Assembly: GCA_964501535.1 (NCBI GenBank)
Contig: CAZCSV010000001.1
Coordinates: 824,563-888,562, forward strand
Length of the DNA: 64,000 nucleotides
Reading direction: 5' to 3'
Origin: FEN-1279 sp964501535
Lineage (GTDB): Bacteria; Bacteroidota; Ignavibacteria; Tepidaquicellales; Tepidaquicellaceae
The notes under the pieces are model-generated. The model had not been told where the DNA came from and searched no databases. It saw nothing but the letters and a program-made list of their open reading frames with translations. The translations under genes and the position numbers were made by a program. Below, in pieces: positions 8,177 to 17,550 of this stretch (position 1 is the first letter of the stretch; each line of letters begins with the position of its first letter).

Positions 8177-9772
8177 TTATTCCATTCTCATTAATTTTAT
8201 TGCTTCATAAAACAAACTTAAAGCCTTCTGTACCTGCTCATCGTTACTTATAAAAACTGCATAATTGCCTTCATTTCCCCAAAGGTCTCTTGCAATCTGG
8301 CTCTTAATGGAAATTTTGATGAAATCTAAATCCCTGCTAAATGCCACTGCATCATACTCCACTTTTCTCTTTTTCGCGAGTTCTTTTAAATCATTCAGCA
8401 TTTTCTCGTCAATAAGAAATTTATCTCTAAAATCATTATATGATTTATAACTACTTTCAATTTCCTTTCTGCTTGATATTAAATAATTTTCAACATATTC
8501 GTAAAACAGATTCAGTCTCCTCAATTGAACTGTATATGTAGTAAGTGTGTCAAGTTTCACAAAATAATCCGGCGTAATACCGCCTCCGCCATAGACCGTT
8601 CTTCCCTTTAAAGTTTTATATATAGGACGTGTTGTATCTTTTGTGTCATTGATATGAGATATATTTTCTCCTTCAAGCGTATCGAGCCTGAATGCATGTT
8701 TATACTTTCCCCCTTCGTATGGTTTCTGTATCAGTCGCCCCGATGGAGTATAATACCTCGCAGTCGTAACTCTAAATGCCGAACCATCGAATAAATCAAA
8801 TTGTCTTTGCACAAGCCCTTTCCCGAATGTTGTTTCACCAACTATCAGTCCCCTGTCAAGGTCCTGTATTGCTCCAGCTAAAATCTCACTCGCAGATGCA
8901 GAGCCCTCATTAACAAGAACTACTAAAGGAAGTTCTGAAAAACTACCACCGGTGGAATTATATACTTCCTCAAATTCTTTTGTTCTGCTCTTCGTGAAAA
9001 CAATTTTTTTGCCTTTTGGAATAAACTCACTGGAAATCTTAAATGCCTGTTCAAGATAACCTCCCGGATTTCCTCTCAAATCAAGTAGAAGCATTTTCAT
9101 TCCCTGCCCTTTTAACTTGTTCATCCCTTGCATAAATTCATCATATGTAGTCGCTGCAAAGCGTGACATCCTTAAGTACCCAATTTCATTATTAATCATA
9201 AAAGAAGCATCTACACTGTACAATGGTATTTTATCACGTGTAATCTCAAATTCAAGTAAATCACTTTTCCCATATCTGACTATGGATACTATCACTTTAG
9301 TGCCTTTAGGTCCTCTAAGTTTTTTCGGAACATCCTCACGTGGTATTTTAATGCATGATTGACCGTCAATTTTAATAATTTTATCACCGGCAAGTATACC
9401 GAGCTTTTCGGAGGGACCACCGCTTATCGGAGAAACTACGGTTAATGTATCGTTTAGTATATCGAATTCAACTCCAATCCCCTCAAAGCTCCCCTGAAAA
9501 TCCTCGTTTACTCTTTTTAGTTGTTCCTGGCTGATGTATGTTGAATGTGGGTCAAGCTCTTCTAACATACCCCTTATCGCAGCTTCTGTCAACTTTTGGG
9601 TATCAATGTTGTCAACGTAATACCTCGATGTGATTCCAAGAACATCCGCAAATTTCTTGACCTGGTCTGAGACCTTGTCATCGGATATGGCATTTTGAAT
9701 TTTCATCCCTGCTACAATTCCTATAACCAAAAGAACTAAAAATATCGGGATAATTAATTTTTTGTGAATCAT
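8177..9772 (-). CDS. ctpA: S41 family C-terminal processing peptidase (CtpA/Prc type)
   Basis: A 531-residue periplasmic serine peptidase anchored by one N-terminal helix (residues about 5-25). A PDZ domain spans about 85-170 (SFEGIGVEFDI..ISGGPSEKLGILAGDKI), followed by the S41 core: LLLDLRGNPGGYLEQA, the catalytic-serine motif EGSASASEILAGAIQD near 290, and the catalytic-lysine motif GETTFGKGLVQ near 315. The C-terminal 130 residues are charged and helical. These enzymes trim C-termini of envelope proteins. It heads a tight run with DUF3108 and lolA, so a role in envelope maintenance is likely. Confidence 0.93.
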   Translation of the reverse strand: MIHKKLIIPIFLVLLVIGIVAGMKIQNAISDDKVSDQVKKFADVLGITSRYYVDNIDTQKLTEAAIRGMLEELDPHSTYISQEQLKRVNEDFQGSFEGIGVEFDILNDTLTVVSPISGGPSEKLGILAGDKIIKIDGQSCIKIPREDVPKKLRGPKGTKVIVSIVRYGKSDLLEFEITRDKIPLYSVDASFMINNEIGYLRMSRFAATTYDEFMQGMNKLKGQGMKMLLLDLRGNPGGYLEQAFKISSEFIPKGKKIVFTKSRTKEFEEVYNSTGGSFSELPLVVLVNEGSASASEILAGAIQDLDRGLIVGETTFGKGLVQRQFDLFDGSAFRVTTARYYTPSGRLIQKPYEGGKYKHAFRLDTLEGENISHINDTKDTTRPIYKTLKGRTVYGGGGITPDYFVKLDTLTTYTVQLRRLNLFYEYVENYLISSRKEIESSYKSYNDFRDKFLIDEKMLNDLKELAKKRKVEYDAVAFSRDLDFIKISIKSQIARDLWGNEGNYAVFISNDEQVQKALSLFYEAIKLMRME

Positions 9773-9894
9773 TGTTATATTATGTTTTCTTATAAATTAA
9801 TACAAAAATATTTAAAATTAGTTCCATAAAATCATCACAATATATACTAAATAAATTCCCAATTTAATATTTATTTCTAAATAGTAAATCTACA

Positions 9895-11160
9895 TTAACC
9901 TTTGAAAAATAATAACCATAATAGAAAATAAAACGGTAATAATATAGTCAGAGAATATGACATGTATTGTAAAAAATTTGGAATCTTAGTTCTCCTGATT
10001 TTATGCTCCGTAATCGATTTTACCATAAAATTCGGACCGTTTCCTATATATGTCATAGCCCCAAAAAAAACGGAAGAAACTGATATCGCAATAATATAAT
10101 TACTCCCAACATCAATAAATTTTAATACATCGGTATTAAGATTAATATCAAATCCATAATTTGCCATCGATACTGCAAGGGAATTCAAATATGTCGGTGC
10201 ATTATCCAAGAAACTCGTTAATAATCCTGTACCCCAATAGTAATGACTTACTCCGGTCATTCCAAAAGATTTTGAATTTTCACTCAGAAACTGAATTGCT
10301 GGTATCATCGTGATAAAAATACCTAAGAACAAAATTGCAACCTCTTTTATTGGTGCAAAACTAAATCTGTTAATCTCATGTATATTCTTTGATGTAAATT
10401 TATATGATAATATGGCAGTAAAAATCATTATTGCTTCCCTTAAAAATAAAGGCTTCGTTATAAATACAGCTCCGATTATTATTCCGAGAGGAATTAAATT
10501 CAAAAAACCTCCGTACCTCAACTCTTCTCCTTTCTCTTCAATTTCTTCCTGTATTTCCCCCCTTACTTTATGATAATTATGCCTGTCGATAAAATAAAAT
10601 AAAGTCAATAAATAAAATATCGTAATAAACCAGTAAATAAACAAATGCTCTATTATCCAGAAAAACGGAATGCCCTTAATATATCCCAGAAATAACGGTG
10701 GGTCACCTATTGGAGTCAATGAACCCCCTATATTGCATACTATAAAAATAAAAAATATTACATGATATGGTCTAAACCTGTATTCATTTGAAGTCAAATA
10801 TGGCCTTATCAGTAACATAGCCGCTCCGGTCGTTCCGAAAATATTCGCAATTACTGAACCGAATGCCAAGAGTAAAACATTTTTTAAGGGCGTTGACTTT
10901 CCCTTAATTCTGAAAAAAATTCCTCCTGAAACGACAAATAAACTGAATAGTAACGTTATAAAACTGATATATTCTTCAATCGTTGATAACAATATCCCGG
11001 TTTGATTCGAAAACAAATAATAAAACAGTATAACTGACCCAAAAGAATATGAAACATACGGATAATTCTTGTGCCACCACTTTTCATTTATAAAAGGCGC
11101 TATTGCTATCGTCGCTAGTAAAACTACAAAGGGAATTATTAGAATAAAATGAAACAGCAT
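9895..11160 (-). CDS. NhaD-like sodium:proton antiporter (ion transporter superfamily)
   Basis: A 421-residue polytopic membrane protein with about 11-12 helices. Signature stretches of the NhaD/arsenite-permease superfamily are FGTTGAAMLLIRPYL (about 108-122), NIGGSLTPIGDPPLFLGY (about 143-160), a late LDNAPTYLNSLAVSM and SVFFGAMTYIGNGPNFMVK (about 365-383). NhaD proteins exchange Na+ for H+ at the inner membrane; ion choice cannot be read from sequence alone. It follows nuoM by 62 bp in the same orientation, which suggests coupling of ion circulation and respiration. Confidence 0.8.
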   Translation of the reverse strand: MLFHFILIIPFVVLLATIAIAPFINEKWWHKNYPYVSYSFGSVILFYYLFSNQTGILLSTIEEYISFITLLFSLFVVSGGIFFRIKGKSTPLKNVLLLAFGSVIANIFGTTGAAMLLIRPYLTSNEYRFRPYHVIFFIFIVCNIGGSLTPIGDPPLFLGYIKGIPFFWIIEHLFIYWFITIFYLLTLFYFIDRHNYHKVRGEIQEEIEEKGEELRYGGFLNLIPLGIIIGAVFITKPLFLREAIMIFTAILSYKFTSKNIHEINRFSFAPIKEVAILFLGIFITMIPAIQFLSENSKSFGMTGVSHYYWGTGLLTSFLDNAPTYLNSLAVSMANYGFDINLNTDVLKFIDVGSNYIIAISVSSVFFGAMTYIGNGPNFMVKSITEHKIRRTKIPNFLQYMSYSLTILLPFYFLLWLLFFKG

Positions 11161-11222
11161 TTAAATCTTAAAAACATTAAAATTCATTGAAGATATAATT
11201 GAATTTAGAACAAATTTTTAGT

Positions 11223-12761
11223 TTACTTTTTATCAAATTCCGGATTTGCCATGAAATTCTTTGCATTATTATAATTTACAAGAATCTTTTTGACACTGTT
11301 TTCGGAAACTTTGAGAAAAGTATTCGGCTGAACCCCTATCCATATTATAAAGATAAGAATTGGGAGCATATATGATAATTCGAGCCTACTAATATCTTTT
11401 ACCTCTCGATTTTTTTCGTTTTCTATTGGTCCTAACATTACTCTCTGGTAGAGCCATAATAAATAAACAGCCGATAAAATTACAGCAGTAGTAGAAAGAA
11501 TTGTATATATATTTGAATTTAAATTTTGTGAATCGTAAGAACCGACTAAAACCAAAAATTCACCTATGAAACCATTTAATCCCGGCAATCCAATCGACGA
11601 TAAACATACTATCAGGAAAATTGCAGAAAAAACAGGCATAACTTTCATTAAACCGCCAAAATCCGATATGGCTTTCGTATGCCTCCTATCGTAAAGAATT
11701 CCTACTATAAGAAATAATGCCCCTGTAGATAATCCGTGATTAACCATTTGTATTATGCTTCCCTGAATGGCTTCGTGGGTTAAAGCTAATGTCCCTATCA
11801 CTATAAAACCCATATGACTGACTGATGAATATGCAACTAATTTCTTTATATCTTTTTGAACTATTGAAAGTAATGCTCCGTATATAATCCCTGTTACCGC
11901 TAAAATTGCTAAATAAGGAGTTAATTTTATAAATGCTATTGGAAATAATGATAAAGAAAATCGAATCAAGCCATAAGTTCCCATTTTCAGTAATAACGCG
12001 GCAAGTATAACACTGCCGGCAGTCGGCGCCTGCACGTGTGCATCGGGTAACCATGTATGGAAAGGAAATAATGGAACTTTTATCAAAAAACCTAACGTAA
12101 ATAAAATAAAAAGAAATATCTGTTTATTGACTGGCAGATATAATGATAGAGATGCAATTCTCGGTAATTCCATTGTCAACGAACCGGACATTGCCTGACA
12201 TTGCAATGCTAACCAAATTATCCCCACTAACAGAAGAACACTTCCGAACATTGTAAAAATAAAAAATTTAACCGTAGCATATATCCTGTTTTCCGAACCC
12301 CATATACCTATTAGAAAATACATCGGTATCAAAATGAACTCCCAGAAAACATAAAACAATATCAAGTCCAGCGATGCAAATACTCCGATTAAAGCACCTT
12401 CCATAAGAAGCATCAAAAAATAAAATTCCTTAAGCCGGTATTTTATTGTATTCCATGATGCAAGCAAACTTACGGGCATTATTAAAGTTGTCAGCAGGAT
12501 AAGCAGTAAGGAAATACCGTCGATTCCTACATAATAATTTGAACTTATTGAAGGAATCCAAACAAATTTTTCGACAAACTGAAAGTCATCCGGGACAATG
12601 TTAAATATTAAATATAAATAAACCGAAATTGCAAAAACAAATATCGAGATAAAAAGAGCGTATGATTTAATGAATGTTTCCCATTCCCTTTTAAAAAATA
12701 ATAAAGGCAATGAAAAAACTATCGGTAAAAAAATGAGTATACTTAAAATATGTGACTGCAA
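11223..12761 (-). CDS. nuoM: NADH-quinone oxidoreductase subunit M
   Basis: A 512-residue proton-pumping antiporter-like subunit of complex I with about 14 membrane helices. It shows the conserved helix-5 glutamate in FYVFWEFILIPMYFLIG, the helix-7/8 HTWLPDAHVQAPTAGSV and LLLKMGTYGLIRF, and KKLVAYSSVSHMGF. Length fits NuoM (about 500). Unlike the usual nuoL-nuoM-nuoN order, no other nuo gene lies in the window: a Rossmann protein precedes it and a NhaD-like antiporter follows. It could serve complex I encoded elsewhere, or work as a module with the antiporter. Confidence 0.92.
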   Translation of the reverse strand: MQSHILSILIFLPIVFSLPLLFFKREWETFIKSYALFISIFVFAISVYLYLIFNIVPDDFQFVEKFVWIPSISSNYYVGIDGISLLLILLTTLIMPVSLLASWNTIKYRLKEFYFLMLLMEGALIGVFASLDLILFYVFWEFILIPMYFLIGIWGSENRIYATVKFFIFTMFGSVLLLVGIIWLALQCQAMSGSLTMELPRIASLSLYLPVNKQIFLFILFTLGFLIKVPLFPFHTWLPDAHVQAPTAGSVILAALLLKMGTYGLIRFSLSLFPIAFIKLTPYLAILAVTGIIYGALLSIVQKDIKKLVAYSSVSHMGFIVIGTLALTHEAIQGSIIQMVNHGLSTGALFLIVGILYDRRHTKAISDFGGLMKVMPVFSAIFLIVCLSSIGLPGLNGFIGEFLVLVGSYDSQNLNSNIYTILSTTAVILSAVYLLWLYQRVMLGPIENEKNREVKDISRLELSYMLPILIFIIWIGVQPNTFLKVSENSVKKILVNYNNAKNFMANPEFDKK

Positions 12762-12783
12762 ATTGATGGTTTTTTAATTAATA

Positions 12784-14481
12784 TTAGCCTTTCATTCTCA
12801 ATCCTTTTTCCTCATTTATAAATATCCATCCGACAACCTTACCTATGTTAACATCTTTAAAATTATCCCAATAATCACTGTTAAATACGAATCTTGAACT
12901 GAATGAATTATCATCCAATTTTTTTGTCTGTTCCATTATGTTAATGAATCTCTCTTTCCACAATTTCCAGTTATTTGCCCTTAAATCAAACCAACCGTCC
13001 GTTGCCCATTTGTTTACCTTATCTTTATTAATACTTATTATATCACCTTCTGCTTTAGAAGGAATTATTATAACCGGTCCCCTTAATAATTCCTTACCGT
13101 CGGGCAATAAAATTGGAACGCCAATTGAGACAATTTCATTCCTTAGCTTCGAATTGTTCTTCAGATACGAATAAATCCTTTTTGAAATATTTGAAGGATT
13201 ATCTTTAATAAAATTATTAAAATTTTTATATATAAGCTTAATTAGATGTGCCTCATAAAGCAGTTTTGAAAGCCTCGGTGGTCCTAGCATTTCAAAAGCA
13301 ACAGAATGAGTTTTGTGCTTCTTTTCGAGCTCCTTAATTTTCTTTGCAGCACTGTGTTGTAAAAAGCCTGCTCTGTATGATGGTTCCATTGCAGAAGAAT
13401 CGAGTGCACTTATAACATCGTTACCTGTATTTCCGCCTGTTAGCTCCCTGAATATGTTTTCCGCTATTTCCTCAGGGGTTACGAATTCCATTTGCCCGTT
13501 TGTCGTTATTGCCTCAAACTCACCGCTCGAAAAAATTCCGTTTTCACCTGTATCGATAAATACTGTTTTAAAGTTCCCAGCAGGTTTATATTTTTTATCC
13601 GAAATCCTGTTGAAAGAATTTCTTAATTTAATCTTTTCATTAAGTCCTATATCATACAACCTTATCGGCTTTCCGCCTTTTTTTATGCCTCCGTATGTTA
13701 TTCTCTTCCATGCGATTGCTGCAGTAGGCTTAACTTCTTTTATCCTAGGACCGTTGGGAGTTCTCGCCATCAGGAAAAGAAGTAATGTGTGAGCACCCGC
13801 TACCGAGGATTTGCTGAGTAATACTCTGGATGGCTTTTCTTCACTGTGTGTAAATGGAATATTCAATCCCATACCACCGGTTCCGCTCGTTCCTACCTTA
13901 AAATAATATTTCGTATTGAACTTCAACATCGAATTATATAGTATTTGCACATGCCTGATAAGCTGCGGGACATATGATGTACATATCAGCTTTTCTACAC
14001 AGTTTAACAATGCTTCGTAATCTTTATTTTTTTTGTTATCTGTTATCTTTAATACATCCTGATATGAACCGTAAATATTTTGATATGCTATACCAGTTGC
14101 AGTATTAATACAATCGATTATTATATCCGGTCTGAATTTATTAAGCATTTGATAAATACAGGATTCACGGAGCATTTTTTCATCGAGTTCATTAACTGTA
14201 TCGCTAATCATCCTTCTTCTTCTAATCGGGTCTTCAAGCAGTTCGCTTCTGTTCATATCCTTGAATTCGTGCCTGACAAAAATATTTCCCCAATAAGGTA
14301 CGAATAAATTTTTTTTCCCCGTCTCTTTATTAAGTATTTTACAAATATCCTCTGCTTCATGTTTTAAAAGAGATGTTAAAATTACCTTTTTGGGCTTACC
14401 TTCAAAAATCTTTCTCGCTGTCGCAGAACCTACAAGCCCCCAACCGCCTAAAATGAGAACTTTCTTGTTTTGTATATCCAT
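12784..14481 (-). CDS. Rossmann-fold NAD(P)-binding protein of unknown function
   Basis: A 565-residue soluble protein. Residues 7-25 read KVLILGGWGLVGSATARKI, a glycine-rich nucleotide-binding loop after a beta strand, as in short-chain dehydrogenases and epimerases; RPDIIIDCINTATGIAYQNI (about 115-134) would follow the fourth strand. It has KVGTSGTGGMGLNIPF near residue 190, but no clear YxxxK catalytic pair. It is far longer than a normal SDR (250-350), and its second half has no domain that I recognise. The stop is 22 bp from the start of nuoM, so it likely shares that transcript. Dehydrogenase or epimerase activity is possible but unproven. Confidence 0.6.
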   Translation of the reverse strand: MDIQNKKVLILGGWGLVGSATARKIFEGKPKKVILTSLLKHEAEDICKILNKETGKKNLFVPYWGNIFVRHEFKDMNRSELLEDPIRRRRMISDTVNELDEKMLRESCIYQMLNKFRPDIIIDCINTATGIAYQNIYGSYQDVLKITDNKKNKDYEALLNCVEKLICTSYVPQLIRHVQILYNSMLKFNTKYYFKVGTSGTGGMGLNIPFTHSEEKPSRVLLSKSSVAGAHTLLLFLMARTPNGPRIKEVKPTAAIAWKRITYGGIKKGGKPIRLYDIGLNEKIKLRNSFNRISDKKYKPAGNFKTVFIDTGENGIFSSGEFEAITTNGQMEFVTPEEIAENIFRELTGGNTGNDVISALDSSAMEPSYRAGFLQHSAAKKIKELEKKHKTHSVAFEMLGPPRLSKLLYEAHLIKLIYKNFNNFIKDNPSNISKRIYSYLKNNSKLRNEIVSIGVPILLPDGKELLRGPVIIIPSKAEGDIISINKDKVNKWATDGWFDLRANNWKLWKERFINIMEQTKKLDDNSFSSRFVFNSDYWDNFKDVNIGKVVGWIFINEEKGLRMKG

Positions 14482-14485
14482 AATG

Positions 14486-15037
14486 TTATCTCGTTAAAAT
14501 TGTGAATAAATTATAATTTAAAATAATATTGAGAGATACACTCTCATTATAAAGTTTTTCAGTAATTAATTTGTGAAGTCTGTTGTTTTTCTTGAAACCA
14601 AGTTTCTTTAAAAGTTTTTCCGCGAGCCTGTTGGCTTTATTTGAATATGCTATTATATATTTAATTAATTTTTCTTTTTTTATGTAATCAGTTAAAAGTT
14701 TCGTTACTTGATATCCGATTTCAAATCCTCTGTATCCCTTAGCGAGAACAATAGTTATTTCGCATATATCCGGAATACTACTGCAATGTTTACATCTGAT
14801 ATATCCGATGTACTTTTCTTTCAATTTTATTGTATACCAAGCCTCACACTTCAAATTTGCATTTGTATCTACCCATTTTATTACTTTTCTCCTGGATTTG
14901 AACTGAAGATATTCAGGACTGATAAAACCCTTTATCATTTCTTCATTAAAAATCGAGTGAATCATATTGTATAACTTGTTATCTCCCGATTTAAATCTTG
15001 TTAAATTAAAGTTTTTTCCTTTAATTATTCTTTTCAA
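14486..15037 (-). CDS. GNAT-family N-acetyltransferase
   Basis: A 183-residue protein with a GNAT layout: an N-terminal strand-helix region (LTRFKSGDNKLYNMIHSIFN), central strands with WYTIKLKEKYIGYIRCKHC, an acetyl-CoA loop-like ITIVLAKGYRGFEIGYQVTKLL (about 115-135) and a C-terminal ANRLAEKLLKKLGFKKN, the typical GNAT motif B. It resembles RimJ/RimL-like acetyltransferases, but the substrate is unknown. It ends 4 bp before the Rossmann-protein gene, suggesting one transcript. Confidence 0.75.
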   Translation of the reverse strand: MKRIIKGKNFNLTRFKSGDNKLYNMIHSIFNEEMIKGFISPEYLQFKSRRKVIKWVDTNANLKCEAWYTIKLKEKYIGYIRCKHCSSIPDICEITIVLAKGYRGFEIGYQVTKLLTDYIKKEKLIKYIIAYSNKANRLAEKLLKKLGFKKNNRLHKLITEKLYNESVSLNIILNYNLFTILTR

Positions 15038-15103
15038 TATATATTAATTTATTTAATAAAAATTCTACCCTGATATTATTCACTTAAAAATATAAAATGA
15101 AAT

Positions 15104-15586
15104 CTACATAAACAAATACGGTTTCCAGTCCTCTTCAACGTCACCCGCAAAATTTTTTATAAATGTTATATGAGATGGTTTTTTTGGTTTTGAACGTAAA
15201 GCCATTTTCGATTCTTCGGGAGTCCTGTCCCCTTTTTTATTGTTGCATCTAATACAAGCCGTTACCAGATTTTCCCATGTCTCATCCCCTCCTTTTGATT
15301 TCGGTATTATATGGTCAATTGTTAAATTTACTGTCGAGCCGCAATACTGACATTTATGATTATCGCGTCTTAATATATTTTTACGGGATAATATTATTTT
15401 CTTGAACGGAACCCTTACAAAAACTGATAACCTCACTATACTCGGACATTCAAATGACCTATAAACTGATTTTATCCTCTTTCCATCTAACCGGCTAATT
15501 ATCTCTGCTTTCCCTAAATATGCCAACACTACTGCTCTCCATACATTACATATAGTAATAGGCTCATAATTTTGGTTTAAAACCAA
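15104..15586 (-). CDS. HNH endonuclease domain protein
   Basis: A 160-residue protein with a zinc-finger-type HNH nuclease fold: CQYCG (about 79-83), the central LTIDHIIPKSKGGDETWENL (about 88-107) and CIRCNNKKGDRTPEE (about 111-125). The N-terminal part VLNQNYEPITICNVWRAVVL is the usual lead-in of the large bacterial HNH family of unknown role. No ATG is available: the frame is open upstream to about 15690 with no ATG, so translation must begin at TTG (15586, used here), CTG (15604) or another non-ATG codon. Relatives begin a few residues before VLVLNQNYEP, so the true start is probably slightly upstream. Confidence 0.8.
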   Translation of the reverse strand: MVLNQNYEPITICNVWRAVVLAYLGKAEIISRLDGKRIKSVYRSFECPSIVRLSVFVRVPFKKIILSRKNILRRDNHKCQYCGSTVNLTIDHIIPKSKGGDETWENLVTACIRCNNKKGDRTPEESKMALRSKPKKPSHITFIKNFAGDVEEDWKPYLFM

Positions 15587-15729
15587 AACCTTGCCGTTTA
15601 ACAGGTTTATTTTTCCGGATTTTCTATTTTTAACTTCACTTTCGTGGAAGACAATTACCCTCCATAAATAATTTGTATTTAAATTTAGTTATATTTTAGT
15701 ATATAATCAATTTATTAAAATTAACAATA

Positions 15730-16695
15730 TTAAACAGAATTTTTACTTCCGTATTTCTCAGGAAATATATTCATGTTATCCAATATTTTCATTAATTCTT
15801 TCACTTGAAGCGCAGACTCCCTTACCAGTTCCATCTCGGATTCATTTAACTGTAGTTCTATGATTTTTTCTATTCCGTTTTTCCCAAGAATTACTGGGAC
15901 TCCTAGATGTAAATCATATAGACCGTATTCACCGTTCAATGCAGCACATACAGGAAAAACCCTTCTTGAATTTTTTACGATGGCTTCCACCATCTGAGCA
16001 GCAGCAGCTCCGGGTGCATACCAGGCTGAAGTTCCCATCAGATTTACAAGTTCAGTACCACCTTTTTTTGTCCTGTCTATGATTATATTCAGTTTCTCTT
16101 CTGAAATGAGTTCGGTAACCGGTATCCCTGCAACAGAAGTATACCTCGGAAGCGGTACCATTGAATCACCATGACCTCCCATCAAAATTGCATGAACGCT
16201 TTTCGGGGATAAATTCAATTCCTTTGCTATAAATGACTTATACCTTGCAGTGTCTAATATACCAGCCATTCCAAAAACCTTACTGGATTGTTTTTTTGAC
16301 GCAAGAAATGCAGCATAAGTCATAACGTCCAAAGGATTGGATAAAATTACTAGAATTGCTTCAGGTGAGTATTTTACTACGTTTTCCGTTACTTCCTTTA
16401 CAATTAATGCATTTGTTTGTATTAAATCATCTCGCGACATACCTGGTTTTCTCGGTATACCTGCTGTGATAACTACTACATTGGAATCCCTTGTAGCAGA
16501 ATAATCGTTGCAAACACCCTCTACTCTGGTATCAAAACTTTGTATGGCAGATGCTTGCCAGATATCTAATGCTTTTCCCTTTGTTATCCCCTCCCTGATA
16601 TCAACTAATACTATTTCTTCGGCAATCTCTTTTTCGGCAACTTCTGTTGCACAGGTCGTTCCGACATTCCCTGCACCTATTACTGTAATTTTCAT
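15730..16695 (-). CDS. mdh: Malate dehydrogenase
   Basis: A 321-residue NAD-dependent enzyme that interconverts malate and oxaloacetate. It has the N-terminal dinucleotide loop VIGAGNVGTTCA, the acidic strand end VLVDI (Asp choosing NAD over NADP), substrate-loop arginines in AGIPRKPGMSRDDL (about 80-93), and the catalytic histidine motif MGGHGDSMVPLPRY (about 172-185). It is of the lactate-dehydrogenase-like MDH type found in Bacteroidota and Chlorobi, of normal length. A terminator hairpin for the upstream coaE lies between the two genes, so mdh likely has its own promoter. Confidence 0.95.
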   Translation of the reverse strand: MKITVIGAGNVGTTCATEVAEKEIAEEIVLVDIREGITKGKALDIWQASAIQSFDTRVEGVCNDYSATRDSNVVVITAGIPRKPGMSRDDLIQTNALIVKEVTENVVKYSPEAILVILSNPLDVMTYAAFLASKKQSSKVFGMAGILDTARYKSFIAKELNLSPKSVHAILMGGHGDSMVPLPRYTSVAGIPVTELISEEKLNIIIDRTKKGGTELVNLMGTSAWYAPGAAAAQMVEAIVKNSRRVFPVCAALNGEYGLYDLHLGVPVILGKNGIEKIIELQLNESEMELVRESALQVKELMKILDNMNIFPEKYGSKNSV

Positions 16696-16721
16696 ACTGT
16701 TATATACTGTTATATACTATT

Positions 16722-16748
16722 AAAAAAAATGCCACCCAAAGATGGCAT
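16722..16748 (-). terminator. Rho-independent terminator after coaE
   Basis: On the minus strand ATGCCA, an 8-base loop and TGGCAT form a hairpin immediately followed by a run of eight Ts. It lies 22 bp past the coaE stop and before the mdh start. Confidence 0.8.
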
Positions 16749-16769
16749 TAAATTATTTTTGATAAAAAT

Positions 16770-17378
16770 TTATCTTAAAAATTTCAAGACCTTACTGAGA
16801 AATTCGATGTCATCTTCAAGATCCTCTATAGTTTTATTGTTTACGATAATAAAATCAGATCTTTCAATCTTTTGCTTTTCATCCAGTTGAAATTTCATTA
16901 TTCTTTCTACTTCACTACGCTTTGCCCCGTCTCTTAACATTATCCTTTCGAGTCTGTTCTTTTTATTTGAATAAACCATAATTACATAATCAAGATACTT
17001 GTAAAATGTAGTGTCAAATACCAATGCCGATTCTATTAAAATAATTCTATCCTTTGACCTCTTTATCTCGGTCATCAAATGCTTTATTACAACCGGATGA
17101 ACTATCGAATTTATCTTCTGGAAATTCTTTTTGCTCGCAAATACTTTTTTCCTCAGTTTAGATAAACTAATAACACCCTGAAAATTTAAAATATCCTTGC
17201 CAAATGCTTTTACCACTTTTTTTGCAAGCGCTTTATCGGTTTTGTATAATACCTTTGCTCTTAAATCTGCAAATAAAACTTTATAGCCTTTTTGATGCAA
17301 CTGTCTGCATACCTCGGATTTTCCGGACCCGATTCCACCCGTAATACCTATTAAAACCTTGCCTTTAATTTTACTCAT
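16770..17378 (-). CDS. coaE: Dephospho-CoA kinase
   Basis: A 202-residue cytosolic kinase for the last step of coenzyme A synthesis, phosphorylating dephospho-CoA with ATP. The P-loop GITGGIGSGKSEVC is at residues 12-25, followed by the family pattern FADLRAKVLYKTD, the substrate-side HPVVIKHL (about 92-99), and the lid region RIMLRDGAKRSEVERIMKFQ (about 144-163). Length fits the family. It ends with a clear terminator. Confidence 0.94.
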   Translation of the reverse strand: MSKIKGKVLIGITGGIGSGKSEVCRQLHQKGYKVLFADLRAKVLYKTDKALAKKVVKAFGKDILNFQGVISLSKLRKKVFASKKNFQKINSIVHPVVIKHLMTEIKRSKDRIILIESALVFDTTFYKYLDYVIMVYSNKKNRLERIMLRDGAKRSEVERIMKFQLDEKQKIERSDFIIVNNKTIEDLEDDIEFLSKVLKFLR

Positions 17379-17494
17379 AGAATTTCTGTTAAATTTACAC
17401 TATAATATAAAAAAAAAGTCTAACTGAAACAAGTTCAGAATAGTTATTTAAAAATTAACTATTTAAAACATCAGATTCACTAAAGTAAAAATAA

Positions 17495-17526
17495 AAAACG
17501 AGATGTATTAAACTGAATCTCGTTTT
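17495..17526 (-). terminator. Rho-independent terminator after rny
   Basis: On the minus strand AAAACGAGAT and ATCTCGTTTT make a perfect 10-bp stem with a 12-base loop, and the right arm runs into TTTTTTATTTTT. It is 25 bp past the rny stop. Confidence 0.85.
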
Positions 17527-17550
17527 ATTTTAACTTTTTAATGATAATCT

